DNA from: Olleya marilimosa CAM030
GTDB lineage: Bacteria; Bacteroidota; Bacteroidia; Flavobacteriales; Flavobacteriaceae
Direction: 5' to 3'
Assembly (NCBI RefSeq): GCF_000518485.1
Contig: NZ_JADR01000009.1
Span: 124,001 to 188,000, forward strand
Length of the DNA stretch: 64,000 nt
Part shown: piece by piece, positions 43,071-53,151 of the stretch
Layout: each line of letters opens with the position of its first letter
Position numbering within the stretch: the stretch's first letter is position 1
The notes under the pieces: model-generated
Seen by the model: only the letters and a program-made list of their open reading frames with translations
Told to the model about the DNA's origin: nothing
Databases searched by the model: none
Made by a program: the position numbers and the translations under genes

Positions 43071-44831
43071 ATGGCGTTTAAAAATATTGAATCTAATCCA
43101 ATTTTAGATCGTTTACCTAAGCATTTAAGACAATTTATTAAACCTCAGGATTATGAGGATTACTCTGCTATTGATCAAGCAGTTTGGCGTTATGCTATGC
43201 GTAAAAATGTAGATTACCTTAGTCAGGTAGCGCATAGTACATACCTAGAAGGCTTGCAACAGACAGGTATAAGTGTGGATGCTATACCAAACATGTATGG
43301 TATGAACCGTATTTTAAAAGCTATTGGTTGGGCTGCTGTTGCTGTGGATGGTTTTATACCTCCTAATGCTTTTATGGAGTTTCAGGCGTATAATGTCCTA
43401 GTTATTGCTAGTGATATTAGACAATTGGAACATATTGAGTATACACCTGCTCCTGATATTATCCATGAAGGTGCTGGTCATGCACCAATTATTGCTAACC
43501 CTGAGTATGCTGAGTATTTAAGACGTTTTGGTGAGATTGGTTGTAAAGCAATCAGTTCTGCCAAAGATTACGAGTTATATGAAGCTGTGCGACACTTATC
43601 AATTATTAAGGAAGCACCTAATACACCACAGGATCAAATTGATTTAGCCGAAAAAGCGGTTGAAGATTTACAGAATAATATGGGTGAACCAAGTGAAATG
43701 GCTTTGATTAGAAATTTACATTGGTGGACGGTTGAGTATGGTTTAATTGGTACAATAGATAATCCTAAAATTTATGGTGCAGGTTTACTATCGTCTATTG
43801 GTGAGAGTGCTTGGTGTATGACTGATAAGGTAAAAAAACTGCCTTACACTATCGATGCAACTTTCCAGAATTTTGATATTACAAAACCACAACCACAATT
43901 ATATGTCACTCCGGATTTTGCACATCTAAGTTTAGTTTTAGAAGAATTTGCAAATACTATGGCATTGCGTACTGGTGGACCAAGTGCTATTAAAAAACTG
44001 ATACAAAGCGAAGCTTTAGGAACTATAGAGCTGAGTACTGGTTTACAAATATCTGGTGTATTTACTAATATGATAGAACATAATGGTAAAGTAAGCTACA
44101 TCCAAACGACCGGAAAAACAGCCTTAGCTAACAGAGATAAAGAATTAGTTGGACATAGTACTTTAGAGCATCCTGATGGTTTTGGTTCGCCAATTGGTAA
44201 ATTAAAAGGTATTAATTTGGCTATTGAAGACATGTCGCCTAGAGATTTACGCGCTTACGATATTTATGAAGGTGAAACAGTTACTTTAGAGTTTGAAGGT
44301 GGTATTGTGGTAAAAGGTGAAATTATTACTGGAACTAGAAATCTGCAAGGTAAAATTATATTAATTAGCTTTAAAAACTGTACAGTAACCCATAACGATA
44401 CTATTTTATTTGAACCAGAATGGGGACAATATGATATGGCTGTTGGTAAAGAAGTCGTATCAGGATATTCTGGTACTGCGGATTTACAAAGTTTTGATTT
44501 AATTACTCATACCATTAGTAGCACAACTATACATGAGGAAAAATCACCTGAAAAACTAGAACTTATAGCGCTATACAAACAAGTACGTGATTACAGAGAA
44601 GGTACTAACTTTACTATTTCTAGAACTAAAGTGTTAGAGCAATTAATTAACCGTTTTCCGACGGATTGGTTATTACCAGTTGAGTTGTTTGAATTAGCTA
44701 AAAAAGGAAATGAAAATGAACTATGTAATACTATTTTGGATCATTTAGAAACAATTAAACAAAACAGACCTGAAGTAGGACATTTAATTGACGATGGTAT
44801 TAAGATTGCTAGTCAGGAGATTGTGGTTTAA
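43071..44831 (+). CDS. Aromatic amino acid hydroxylase, long form (phenylalanine 4-hydroxylase-like)
   Basis: About 586 aa. The pterin-dependent hydroxylase catalytic core is in the N-terminal half, with metal ligands His132 and His137 in DIIHEGAGHAPII and Glu222 in WWTVEYGLIG; the spacing His137-Glu222 is about 45 residues longer than in standard PheH, showing an insertion. After about residue 315 a C-terminal region of some 270 residues has no ACT domain signature. ATG at 43071 is preferred to in-frame GTG at 43056. It likely hydroxylates Phe (or Trp) using tetrahydropterin and Fe(II). The exact substrate cannot be fixed. Confidence 0.9.
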   Translation: MAFKNIESNPILDRLPKHLRQFIKPQDYEDYSAIDQAVWRYAMRKNVDYLSQVAHSTYLEGLQQTGISVDAIPNMYGMNRILKAIGWAAVAVDGFIPPNAFMEFQAYNVLVIASDIRQLEHIEYTPAPDIIHEGAGHAPIIANPEYAEYLRRFGEIGCKAISSAKDYELYEAVRHLSIIKEAPNTPQDQIDLAEKAVEDLQNNMGEPSEMALIRNLHWWTVEYGLIGTIDNPKIYGAGLLSSIGESAWCMTDKVKKLPYTIDATFQNFDITKPQPQLYVTPDFAHLSLVLEEFANTMALRTGGPSAIKKLIQSEALGTIELSTGLQISGVFTNMIEHNGKVSYIQTTGKTALANRDKELVGHSTLEHPDGFGSPIGKLKGINLAIEDMSPRDLRAYDIYEGETVTLEFEGGIVVKGEIITGTRNLQGKIILISFKNCTVTHNDTILFEPEWGQYDMAVGKEVVSGYSGTADLQSFDLITHTISSTTIHEEKSPEKLELIALYKQVRDYREGTNFTISRTKVLEQLINRFPTDWLLPVELFELAKKGNENELCNTILDHLETIKQNRPEVGHLIDDGIKIASQEIVV

Positions 44832-45430
44832 GATTTTGCAATACTAAATTGCACGGTCGCTTTAATTGTATTTTCTTCATTAAATGAAGACATAACAATA
44901 GATGCTTTTTTAACCTGTTGTTCCTGTAAAGGCGTAAACTGTATATTGGTATATGCTACATTTTCAATCACAATTTCTGACACACCAATTAGCTTTTTAG
45001 ATTGTATATCAACAGGAATAAAACTATAGAAATCTTCTCTTTTAAGAATGTCATTTTCGAAATAAGCATTAAAAGTCAACGTTTTAAATAAGTGTTTTGA
45101 TAGTAATATGTCTTTAATTACCAAAGTCAGCAATATAACTTGTGCATTTACACCAACTGATAATTGACCAATAGTTATTGCTAAATGAAAGTGTAAAAAT
45201 TGAGACAAATCAAAAATATCATTTTGATATGCTACGTAAGGGATTTGAGATACTATCCATAGTATAGCTAAATAGTAGAAATTAAACTTTTTAGCAAAAA
45301 ACAAAATTGAAGCTACAATACCTAATACACTAACTATAGCACTTAAATTTAACACTATAAATCCATTATTAAATAACGTTAAAATACTAGATACAATAAC
45401 ATACGTGTAGAAGATTTTTAATTTTTGCAT
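44828..45430 (-). CDS. Membrane protein of unknown function
   Basis: A 200-aa protein with four hydrophobic segments in its N-terminal 110 residues (about 5-20, 24-45, 52-66, 80-108) and a C-terminal soluble beta-rich region (about 120-200, IGVSEIVIENVAYTNIQFTPLQE). I recognise no family. The stop overlaps the hydroxylase stop by 4 bases, and it lies 35 bases downstream in the same direction of the enoyl-CoA hydratase gene, so those two may share a transcript. Confidence 0.6.
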   Translation of the reverse strand: MQKLKIFYTYVIVSSILTLFNNGFIVLNLSAIVSVLGIVASILFFAKKFNFYYLAILWIVSQIPYVAYQNDIFDLSQFLHFHLAITIGQLSVGVNAQVILLTLVIKDILLSKHLFKTLTFNAYFENDILKREDFYSFIPVDIQSKKLIGVSEIVIENVAYTNIQFTPLQEQQVKKASIVMSSFNEENTIKATVQFSIAKS

Positions 45431-45465
45431 TTATATGTTTTATAAATTAGATATAATTAAAAAAC

Positions 45466-46218
45466 CTACTTATAACTCTTCAATTTCTCTTTGGTAAAAT
45501 CACTTAAAACTAGTTTTCCACTAATTTCGGCACGCTCTAAAAGAGAAACACACCACTCATTGGTGTCTTCCCAAAGCACTCTTTTAAGTTCTAACAAAGC
45601 TTCAGGGTTGTAACTTGCTAATTTAGCTGCTAAACTATCTACAGCATCATCTAAGGCTTCTACAGTGTCAAATACATTTGCGTATAAGCCTTTTTCTTTT
45701 GCATATTCTGCAGTAAAAAATGATTCGGCATCTATTGTCATTTGAGAGAATGCAGTTTGACCCATTTTTCTAGTAACAGCTGGCTCGATAACAAAAGGTC
45801 CTATACCAATACTAATTTCGCTAAGTTTTATGGCAGCAAACTTAGTAGCTAAACAGTAATCTGTAACACTTGCCAATCCTACGCCTCCACCAACAGCTTT
45901 ACCTTGGACACGACCAATAATTAACTTTGGACATTTACGCATTGCATTAATCACATTAGCAAAACCAGAAAAAAAGCGTTTACCTTCTTCTAAATTATTA
46001 ATAGCTACTAGCTCTGTAAAACTAGCTCCAGCACAAAAGGTACGTTCGCCTCCACTTTTTAAAACAATGACTTTAATGTCATCATTTTTACCAGCATCTT
46101 TAATTGCTAATTCCAATTGTTTTAAAATTGGGCTTGGCATTGCATTATGTTCTGGTGTAAAAAAAGTGATGTAACCTATGTTATTTTCAATGGATTGATT
46201 AACGTATGCTTGAGACAT
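45466..46218 (-). CDS. Enoyl-CoA hydratase/isomerase family protein
   Basis: A 250-aa crotonase-fold protein. Oxyanion-hole segments are CAGASFTELVAI and GKAVGGGVGLASVTDYCLAT. The catalytic Glu expected in the EISIGIGPF block is present (SEISIGIGP), but the second acidic residue is less clear, so hydratase, isomerase or methylglutaconyl-CoA hydratase-like activity cannot be told apart. It probably works on acyl-CoAs in fatty or branched amino acid breakdown. Start ATG at 46218. Confidence 0.88.
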   Translation of the reverse strand: MSQAYVNQSIENNIGYITFFTPEHNAMPSPILKQLELAIKDAGKNDDIKVIVLKSGGERTFCAGASFTELVAINNLEEGKRFFSGFANVINAMRKCPKLIIGRVQGKAVGGGVGLASVTDYCLATKFAAIKLSEISIGIGPFVIEPAVTRKMGQTAFSQMTIDAESFFTAEYAKEKGLYANVFDTVEALDDAVDSLAAKLASYNPEALLELKRVLWEDTNEWCVSLLERAEISGKLVLSDFTKEKLKSYK

Positions 46219-46278
46219 ATACTGCTTTTTTTTAAGTTGAAGTTACACAAATTTAAGGATTTTTAAGTTTCAAATTAG

Positions 46279-46286
46279 TAGCTTTG
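46279..46286 (+). promoter_or_regulatory. Putative -7 box of the rhodanese gene
   Basis: TAGCTTTG fits TAnnTTTG, ending 17 bases before the ATG at 46304. No -33 TTG at proper spacing. Confidence 0.55.
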
Positions 46287-46303
46287 TAATAAACAATTAT
46301 ACT

Positions 46304-46609
46304 ATGGGACTTTTTAGTTTTCTATTTGGAAATAAAGCCAATAAAATAAAAGAATTTACAGACAAAGGTGCAATTATTTTGGACGTACGCTCCAAAGCAG
46401 AATATGATTCTGGCGCTATTCCTGGCTCAAAACACATTCCGTTACAACAAATACAATCCAAAGTCGCTGACATTAAAAAATGGAACAAGCCAGTAATTAC
46501 TTGTTGTGCAAGTGGAATGCGCTCTGGTAGTGCTGCAGCAATTTTACGCAGCAATGGTATAGAGGTTATGAATGGTGGTGGATGGCAAAGCTTGTATGGC
46601 AAGCTATAG
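46304..46609 (+). CDS. Rhodanese-like domain protein
   Basis: A 101-aa single-domain rhodanese. IILDVRSKAEYDSGAIPGSKHIPL is the conserved first half, and the active-site loop is CASGMRS with persulfide-carrying Cys68 (preceded by Cys67). Such proteins shuttle sulfane sulfur, for example from thiosulfate, to acceptors. The loop with G-M-R resembles single-domain rhodaneses of the PspE/GlpE type. It overlaps the convergent DUF4230 gene by 6 bases. Confidence 0.9.
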   Translation: MGLFSFLFGNKANKIKEFTDKGAIILDVRSKAEYDSGAIPGSKHIPLQQIQSKVADIKKWNKPVITCCASGMRSGSAAAILRSNGIEVMNGGGWQSLYGKL

Positions 46610-47215
46610 TTTTAATATTTCTAGCCTGTCTGGATTATCTATTTTACTGTCGTTGTACTGCAAGGTCCAACCTAAGCTATTGGTTAAAATATAAAATTTA
46701 GACAGCTCGCTAACCAATCTATTTTTTGCATTAATACGTAAATTGGATGCCTCTATTTTTTTTGTAATTCGGGTTGTAACAATTTCTTTTATTTTGTTAT
46801 AATCGTCATGGTTAAAAGCGTTAAGGTATCCACTTTCTACATCATAATATTCTAAATTTGGATAGACTTTTAATTCTTCTTTAGGAATAGATTTTATTTT
46901 TAAAACCTTATTAATACTATCTATTTCATATTCAATTTTACTTAAATCATAAGCCACAGTAACCTCAGCATTTACAATAACTAATGCTTGTTTATCTGAG
47001 GTTAAATTAGCAAACAAAGCTTTAGAGTTTTTATAACTGTAAGCATCACTAAAATATCCTTCGGTAACAATTAATTTACCAACATTATTTATTTGTTTTT
47101 GGATTAAAGCAGAATGTTCTCTAATAACTGTTTTATCTGTACTACCTTCTGTACACTTCTTTATTACAAAAGAAACTACAAACGCTATAACTATACCTAT
47201 TACTATTTTTCGCAT
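46604..47215 (-). CDS. DUF4230 domain-containing membrane-anchored protein
   Basis: About 203 aa with an N-terminal membrane anchor (KIVIGIVIAFVVSFVIKKC) and a soluble DUF4230 domain: GKLIVTEGYFSDAYSYKN, KALVIVNAEVTVAYDLSKIEYEID, KVLKIKSIPKEELKVYPNLEYYDVESGYLNAF. The domain is common in Bacteroidota, of unknown function. The ATG at 47215 (MRKIVIG) is preferred to an in-frame ATG at 47230 because TACTTTTA, a -7-like box, overlaps the longer version. Confidence 0.85.
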   Translation of the reverse strand: MRKIVIGIVIAFVVSFVIKKCTEGSTDKTVIREHSALIQKQINNVGKLIVTEGYFSDAYSYKNSKALFANLTSDKQALVIVNAEVTVAYDLSKIEYEIDSINKVLKIKSIPKEELKVYPNLEYYDVESGYLNAFNHDDYNKIKEIVTTRITKKIEASNLRINAKNRLVSELSKFYILTNSLGWTLQYNDSKIDNPDRLEILKL

Positions 47216-47327
47216 ACCATAAAAGTACATAAAAAAAGTATTTAAGAATTTAATAATTATTGAAAAAAAACAGAGGATTTAATGAGGGTAATTTTAATAA
47301 AGTCGAAGCATTAACACGACCAATAAA

Positions 47328-47375
47328 AAAACACCAACATAAAAACTAGATTGGTAGTTAATTGGTTGGTGTTTT
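47328..47375. repeat. Long-loop inverted repeat in the DUF4230-GSCFA gap
   Basis: AAAACACCAAC and GTTGGTGTTTT are perfect 11-base inverted arms separated by 26 bases. It may be a weak terminator for the upstream (minus-strand) GSCFA transcript. The rest of the gap 47216-47511 is AT-rich with no credible gene. Confidence 0.55.
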
Positions 47376-47511
47376 GAAAATATAATGATTAATAGCTTTA
47401 TAAAAATAAGTCTACTTTTCGGTTTAATTTCTTTTTTTCGACAAACAGATAAATAATTAGTTGTAAGCATCGTTTGTACAAAAACACCTACATATCAACA
47501 CCTTACAATTA

Positions 47512-48456
47512 TTAAAACTTAATATTTGGATACTGATGTGTTAGTGTAATTTGTCTTTCTACTAATTGCTGTACAAATTTAAGATGTGCAGTCGAGTTAG
47601 GATTAAATGGTTTGTGTTGTAGTCCTTTTTGAATAGTATCTACTTCCGTCATAATAGTAATTGCAGAATCTGCCATCCAAACTGTTTTAAATCTATCCCA
47701 AATATAGTCCACAGCTAAAGGACTAGGATGTAATAAGTCTTGATTATAAAAACGATAGTCGCGCAACTCATCCATCATGATTTCATAAGATGGAAAATAA
47801 TATGATTGGTCACCTAAGACCTTATGAAGCGCAGCAATTAAATGCGATTTACTTTGTGTGTTTTCTACAAATCCATCTTTGATATGTCTAACTGGAGATA
47901 CTGTAAATATAAAATTAACCTTAGGGTTTACCTTTTTAACCTGCTCTATTATAGACTGTAATGCTGCAACAATAACATCTACACTTAATATTTGTTTTTG
48001 AAATTGCTGCTGCGGAATTTTGTGACAGTTAGCTACAATTTTATTGGTCTTGATATAGCGATAGACCCAAGCTGTACCTAATGTTATTACAACATGTGTA
48101 CTTTGTTTTAAGTAGTGACTAGTCTTTTGCGAGGCAGCATTAAGCTGATGTAACAATAAGCTTTTGGTATGCTGACTTAATTTTGAATGTGCATCAAAAC
48201 TATGAAACTGCTCATTATTAATAAACACGTCATCCTCTGTATACTTTTTGCCTTGTAATGCATTAGACACCAAATTATGAATAGCTATTGGATGAAACAA
48301 AATACCAAACGGATTAACATACTGCTGAAACTTAAAATAGTCAAATTTTTCGCCAATATTTTCCGCAAAGCATGAGCCTAACAAAAACACTTTAGAGTTA
48401 TAATCTATCAGATTATACTCTTGTTTTTTTAATGGTATTTTAGTCTGTAGATTCAC
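47512..48456 (-). CDS. GSCFA domain-containing protein
   Basis: A 314-aa SGNH-like hydrolase family protein named after its motif, seen here as LLGSCFAENIGEKFDYFKF (G27-S28-C29-F30-A31). Further blocks include VNPFGILFHPIAIHNLV, THVVITLGTAWVYR and NFIFTVSPVRHIKDGFVENTQSKSHL and the C-terminal His/Asp block LLHPSPLAVDYIWDRF. The family resembles acyl-/pectin-acetyl esterases, but its substrate is unknown. It is 30 bases downstream of alaS on the same strand, so they may be co-transcribed. Confidence 0.93.
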   Translation of the reverse strand: MNLQTKIPLKKQEYNLIDYNSKVFLLGSCFAENIGEKFDYFKFQQYVNPFGILFHPIAIHNLVSNALQGKKYTEDDVFINNEQFHSFDAHSKLSQHTKSLLLHQLNAASQKTSHYLKQSTHVVITLGTAWVYRYIKTNKIVANCHKIPQQQFQKQILSVDVIVAALQSIIEQVKKVNPKVNFIFTVSPVRHIKDGFVENTQSKSHLIAALHKVLGDQSYYFPSYEIMMDELRDYRFYNQDLLHPSPLAVDYIWDRFKTVWMADSAITIMTEVDTIQKGLQHKPFNPNSTAHLKFVQQLVERQITLTHQYPNIKF

Positions 48457-48486
48457 AATTAAACAACTAGTCTTTATATATCACAT

Positions 48487-51102
48487 TTAAGAGATATAAT
48501 CCTTAGCTGCCTGTAAAGCATTTGCAATACCTGCTGGATTTTTACCTCCTGCTGTTGCAAAAAATGGTTGTCCACCACCTCCACCATGGATGTGTTTTCC
48601 TAACTCTCTAACAATAGTTCCAGCGTTAAGCCCTTTAGCGTCCACTAAATTTTTAGACACATAACATGATAGTATAGCTTTACCATCATTTTCTGCTCCA
48701 AATAATAAGTATAAGTTATCAAATTGGCTACCTAACTCAAAACATAAATCTTTAATACCAGAAGGATCTAAATCTAATTGCTTAGCTAAAAAGTTTACTC
48801 CGTTAATCTCTGTGATTTCATTTTTAAGCTCGCCTTTTATATTCTTAGCTTTGTCTTTAAGTAATTGTTCTATTTGCTTTTTAAGATTAGCATTTTCTTC
48901 TTGAAGACTTTGTAATGCTTTAACAGGTTCTTGCGCGTTATTAAGCATATCTTTCATTTCATAAAATGATCTATTATTTTCGTGGTAATACGACTTAACA
49001 GCATCATTGGTAATTGCTTCAATACGACGTATTCCGGAAGCAACTGCTCCTTCAGACACTATTTTAAAATGCCAAATATCTGCTGTATTGTCCACGTGTG
49101 TACCTCCACACAATTCTATAGACTGACCAAAACGCACTGTACGTACTGCGTCTCCATACTTTTCGCCAAATAAAGCCATAGCACCTTCTTCAATAGCTTT
49201 TTCCATAGGTACGTTACGACCTTCTTGTAAAGGTAACTTGCTTTCTATTCTAGAATTCACAAAGTTTTCTACATCACGTAATTCTTCAACAGTTAATTTA
49301 GAAAAGTGAGAGAAATCAAAACGCAAATATTTAGAGTGTACTGCACTTCCTTTTTGCTCTACATGCTCTCCTAAAACCTCTCTTAATGCTTGATGTAATA
49401 AGTGTGTTGCAGTATGGTTACATTCTGTCCTGTAACGTTGTTTTTCGTCAACTTTTGCTACAAACACTTGATTTACATCATTAGGCAACTCTTTAGTGAT
49501 ATGAATAATTATATTATTCTCTTTTTTAGTATCAACAATGTAAGACACATCTCCATTGCTAGCTTGTATATACCCTTTATCTCCAACTTGTCCACCTCCT
49601 TCAGCATAAAATGGTGTTAGATTAAATACTAGTTGGTACATTTCGCCATCCTTTTTAGAAACGACTTTACGGTATTTTGTAATTTTAACTTTAGCTTCTA
49701 ATTGATCGTAACCTATAAACTCTTGGTCTTCATCTTGGATAAGCACAGTCCAATCGTCAGATTTTAATTCTGATGCTTCACGACCTCTACCTTGTTGTTC
49801 TTTTAAGCGCTTATTAAATTCGCCTTTATTATAAGAGAACCCTTTTTCGCGTAAAATTAAATCCGTTAAATCTTCAGGAAAACCGTAGGTATCTTTAAGC
49901 TCAAACACTTTAGATCCTGACACTTGTTTGTCTGTAGCATTGTCTACAATTCGATCTAGAATCGCTAAACCTTGGTCTAATGTGCGTAAAAAAGAGGCTT
50001 CTTCTTCTTTAATTACGTTTTCTATTAATTGCTTTTGTGCTTTTAATTCTGGAAAAGCTGACCCCATTTTTTCGGTTAAAACATTAACCAAACGGTAAAT
50101 AAATGGTTCTTTTTTATCTAAAAAGGTAAAACCGTAACGAACAGCACGACGCAAAATACGACGGATTACATAACCAGCTCCTGTATTACTTGGCAATTGC
50201 CCATCTGCTATAGAGAAAGCGACTGCACGAACATGATCAGAGATAACACGAATAGCTACATCTACTTTTTCATCTTTATTATAATCTTTACCTGTAATGG
50301 TTTCAATCTCTCTAATTATTGGCGTAAATACGTCTGTGTCGTAATTAGATTGTACATTTTGCAATACCATGCATAAACGCTCAAATCCCATTCCTGTATC
50401 AATATGTTTGTTAGGCAAACCTTCTAAGGTTCCGTTTGCCTTACGGTTGTACTGCATGAAAACTAGATTCCATATTTCCACTACTTGTGGATGGTCTTCA
50501 TTTATTAAAGTTTTACCATCTACTTTAGCTTTTTCTTCTGCAGATCTAATATCCACATGGATTTCGCTACAAGGTCCACAAGGTCCTTGCTCTCCCATTT
50601 CCCAGAAGTTATCCTTTTTATTTCCTTTTAAAATACGGTCTTCACTAATATATTGTTTCCAAATATCAAAAGCTTCGGTATCCATTTTAAGGTTATCCTC
50701 ATCATCACTTCCTTCAAAAACAGTAACGTATAGTATATCCTTATCAATTTTATACACTTCGGTTAACAATTCCCAAGCCCAAGCAATTGCTTCTTTTTTA
50801 AAATAATCACCAAAAGACCAGTTACCCAACATTTCAAATAATGTGTGGTGGTAGGTGTCATAACCAACTTCTTCTAAATCGTTATGTTTTCCAGAGACAC
50901 GTAAACATTTTTGACTATCCGTTAAACGATTATTTTTTGGTTGACCGTTACCTAAAAAGTATTCTTTAAAAGGAGCCATTCCAGAATTAACAAACATTAA
51001 TGTTGGATCATCCTTTAACACCATTGGTGCAGAAGGCACGATACTATGTTTTTTATCTTCAAAAAATTTAAGAAAAGTTGCGCGTATGTCTTGAGAGTTC
51101 AT
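48487..51102 (-). CDS. alaS: Alanyl-tRNA synthetase
   Basis: An 871-aa class II aminoacyl-tRNA synthetase. The N-terminal catalytic domain starts [26 protein letters not shown] with motif 1-3 sequence (e.g. [14 protein letters not shown]), followed by the editing domain with zinc ligands [11 protein letters not shown] and [12 protein letters not shown] and by the C-Ala region ([17 protein letters not shown]). It charges tRNA-Ala and clears Ser/Gly-mischarged tRNA. Length matches the family. ATG at 51102. Confidence 0.98.
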   Translation of the reverse strand: MNSQDIRATFLKFFEDKKHSIVPSAPMVLKDDPTLMFVNSGMAPFKEYFLGNGQPKNNRLTDSQKCLRVSGKHNDLEEVGYDTYHHTLFEMLGNWSFGDYFKKEAIAWAWELLTEVYKIDKDILYVTVFEGSDDEDNLKMDTEAFDIWKQYISEDRILKGNKKDNFWEMGEQGPCGPCSEIHVDIRSAEEKAKVDGKTLINEDHPQVVEIWNLVFMQYNRKANGTLEGLPNKHIDTGMGFERLCMVLQNVQSNYDTDVFTPIIREIETITGKDYNKDEKVDVAIRVISDHVRAVAFSIADGQLPSNTGAGYVIRRILRRAVRYGFTFLDKKEPFIYRLVNVLTEKMGSAFPELKAQKQLIENVIKEEEASFLRTLDQGLAILDRIVDNATDKQVSGSKVFELKDTYGFPEDLTDLILREKGFSYNKGEFNKRLKEQQGRGREASELKSDDWTVLIQDEDQEFIGYDQLEAKVKITKYRKVVSKKDGEMYQLVFNLTPFYAEGGGQVGDKGYIQASNGDVSYIVDTKKENNIIIHITKELPNDVNQVFVAKVDEKQRYRTECNHTATHLLHQALREVLGEHVEQKGSAVHSKYLRFDFSHFSKLTVEELRDVENFVNSRIESKLPLQEGRNVPMEKAIEEGAMALFGEKYGDAVRTVRFGQSIELCGGTHVDNTADIWHFKIVSEGAVASGIRRIEAITNDAVKSYYHENNRSFYEMKDMLNNAQEPVKALQSLQEENANLKKQIEQLLKDKAKNIKGELKNEITEINGVNFLAKQLDLDPSGIKDLCFELGSQFDNLYLLFGAENDGKAILSCYVSKNLVDAKGLNAGTIVRELGKHIHGGGGGQPFFATAGGKNPAGIANALQAAKDYIS

Positions 51103-51235
51103 AATACTATGTTGATAATCTTGTTAGCATAAGCTTAACGCTTATTAAAACAATTTATATATTTGTTATTCGTTACTATTTTGATAAACTAAAATATTCA
51201 AGTTTAGTAATTGCAAAAATAGTATAAATTAGATA

Positions 51236-52207
51236 ATGAGTAAGGTAAAATATTATTATGATTCTGAAACGCTCTCTTATAAAAAAATAGAGCGCAAAAA
51301 AAGACGCACATTTAAGTTTGTAACACTATTCTTAGTTGCTGCTGCTTTGTTTGGTTTTTTATTTGTTTTTATTGGTGGTCATTATTTTGAATCTCCAAAA
51401 GAAAAAGCATTAAAGCGTGAGTTAACCAATCTAGAACTACAGTTTGACTTACTTAACAAAAAAATGGAAGAGGCTGAAACGGTCTTAGCCAATATTGAAG
51501 ATCGTGACAATGCTATTTATAGATTATATTTTGAAGCAAATCCAATCCCAGAAGAACAAAGAAAAGCAGGATTTGGAGGTGTAAACAGATACAAAAAGCT
51601 TGATGGTTATGACAATTCAGAACTTATTATTAGCAGCACAAAACGTATAGATAAACTATTAAAACGCATTGTCGTACAGTCCAAATCTTTAGATGAAATT
51701 GCGGTTTTAGCTGAAGAAAAAGAAAAACTATTACGAGCAATACCTGCAATACAACCTGTTAGCAACGAAGACTTAACACGAATGGCTTCCGGATATGGTA
51801 TGCGATCAGACCCTTTTACTAAACTAAGAAAAATGCATTGGGGAATGGATTTTACCTCACCAAGAGGTACACCTGTCTATGCATCTGGTGACGGAATTGT
51901 GGAGCGTGCAGACAGTAATTCTGCTGGATACGGAAACCACATTAGAATAGATCATGGTTATGGTTATGTATCCTTATACGCACACTTGTTTAAATATAAT
52001 GTCCAAAAAAACCAGCGTGTAAAACGTGGTGATTTAATAGGTTTTGTAGGTAGTACAGGACGCTCTGAAGCACCACACCTACATTACGAAATATTTAAAG
52101 ATGGAGAACGCATTAACCCAATTAACTTTTACTATGGTAGTTTAACACCAGAAGAGTTTAATAAGTTATTAGAACGTGCTTCACTTGAAAACCAATCTTT
52201 AGATTAA
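51236..52207 (+). CDS. M23 family metallopeptidase (LytM/NlpD-like), membrane-anchored
   Basis: A 323-aa protein with a cytoplasmic basic N-terminus, one membrane helix (about 28-46, FVTLFLVAAALFGFLFVFIGG), a coiled coil (about 55-85) and a C-terminal LytM domain. The zinc motif HxxxD is in KMHWGMDFTSP and HxH in APHLHYEIFKDG, with YVSLYAHLFKYNV between them, so the peptidase should be active on peptidoglycan cross-bridges. It is the first gene of a tight operon: its TAA overlaps the next ATG (TAATG). Confidence 0.93.
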   Translation: MSKVKYYYDSETLSYKKIERKKRRTFKFVTLFLVAAALFGFLFVFIGGHYFESPKEKALKRELTNLELQFDLLNKKMEEAETVLANIEDRDNAIYRLYFEANPIPEEQRKAGFGGVNRYKKLDGYDNSELIISSTKRIDKLLKRIVVQSKSLDEIAVLAEEKEKLLRAIPAIQPVSNEDLTRMASGYGMRSDPFTKLRKMHWGMDFTSPRGTPVYASGDGIVERADSNSAGYGNHIRIDHGYGYVSLYAHLFKYNVQKNQRVKRGDLIGFVGSTGRSEAPHLHYEIFKDGERINPINFYYGSLTPEEFNKLLERASLENQSLD

Positions 52208-52536
52208 TGATTATAGACCTTCCAGAAAAACGGTATTACACCATAGGTGAAGTTGCTAAAGCATTTGATGTAAATACATCCTTAATCCGATTTTGGGAAA
52301 AAGAATTTGACGAGCTAAAGCCAAAAAAAACAGCAAAAGGCAATCGAAAATTCACACCTGAAGATATTAAAAACCTTCAACTAATTTTTCATTTAGTTAA
52401 GGAACGTGGGTTTACTTTAGAAGGTGCAAAAATTCACTTAAAAGAAGAAAGAAAAAAAACACTGGATAATTTTGAAATTATAGCTAAATTAGAAGGTGTT
52501 AGAAATCAACTAATCAAACTAAAAGAACAACTTTAA
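52207..52536 (+). CDS. MerR family transcriptional regulator
   Basis: A 109-aa short MerR protein with a winged helix at the N-terminus: KRYYTIGEVAKAFDVNTSLIRFWEKEFDELKPKKTAKGNRKFTPEDI, followed by a helix for dimerisation and no effector-binding domain or metal-binding Cys. The ATG overlaps the stop of the M23 gene. Short MerR proteins next to M23 peptidase and LemA genes are a known Bacteroidota arrangement; the target and signal are not known. Confidence 0.92.
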   Translation: MIIDLPEKRYYTIGEVAKAFDVNTSLIRFWEKEFDELKPKKTAKGNRKFTPEDIKNLQLIFHLVKERGFTLEGAKIHLKEERKKTLDNFEIIAKLEGVRNQLIKLKEQL

Positions 52537-52547
52537 AACCAACAATT

Positions 52548-53147
52548 ATGAAAAAATGGCTTGTACCTGTAATTATTATTGCAATAATTGCTTTTAGCTT
52601 ATACAAATGGGCAGTAGGAATAAACAATACAGCAGTAACCCTAGAGGCTAATGCTAAAACTGCTTGGTCTAATGTAGAAAGCACCTACCAAAGACGTAAT
52701 GATTTATATAGCAGTGTTATTAAAACGGTTCAAGGATCTGCTGACTTTGAAAGAAAAACGTTAAACGAAGTTATTGCTGCACGTGCTAAAGCTACGTCTG
52801 TAAATATTGATGCAAACAACCTAACTCCTGAAAAAATGGAGGCTTTTCAAAAAGCACAAAGTGAGTTAAGTGGGTCTTTTAGCAGACTTATTGCGTCTTT
52901 TGAACGTTACCCAGAATTAAAAACTACCGAGCAGTTTAAAGAGTTTATCTCTCAACAAGAAGGTACTGAAAACCGAATAAATGTTGCTAGAGATAGATAT
53001 AATGAAGAAGTAAATAAATATGATATTTACACGTCTAAATTCCCTAACAGCTTGCTAACAGGATGGTTTGGATTTAAAGAAATGGCTAGATACAAAGCTG
53101 ATCCAGGATCTGAAAACGTACCTGATGTAGAATTTAAATTTGACTAA
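52548..53147 (+). CDS. LemA family protein
   Basis: A 199-aa protein with an N-terminal membrane anchor (about 5-22) and the LemA four-helix region: EANAKTAWSNVESTYQRRNDLYSSVIKTVQG, AFQKAQSELSGSFSRLIASFERYPELK and GTENRINVARDRYNEEVNKYD. The C-terminus FPNSLLTGWFGFKEMARYKAD is typical. Function is unsettled; LemA commonly neighbours TPM-domain genes as here. It starts 12 bases after the MerR gene. Confidence 0.95.
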   Translation: MKKWLVPVIIIAIIAFSLYKWAVGINNTAVTLEANAKTAWSNVESTYQRRNDLYSSVIKTVQGSADFERKTLNEVIAARAKATSVNIDANNLTPEKMEAFQKAQSELSGSFSRLIASFERYPELKTTEQFKEFISQQEGTENRINVARDRYNEEVNKYDIYTSKFPNSLLTGWFGFKEMARYKADPGSENVPDVEFKFD

Positions 53148-53151
53148 AAAC

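Noticed and set aside
46297-46602. Minus-strand frame opposite the rhodanese
   Set aside because: The plus strand has a clear rhodanese active site and promoter; the minus frame has none.
50369-50806. Plus-strand frame of 145 codons in alaS
   Set aside because: Antisense to the alanyl-tRNA synthetase core; no own start context.
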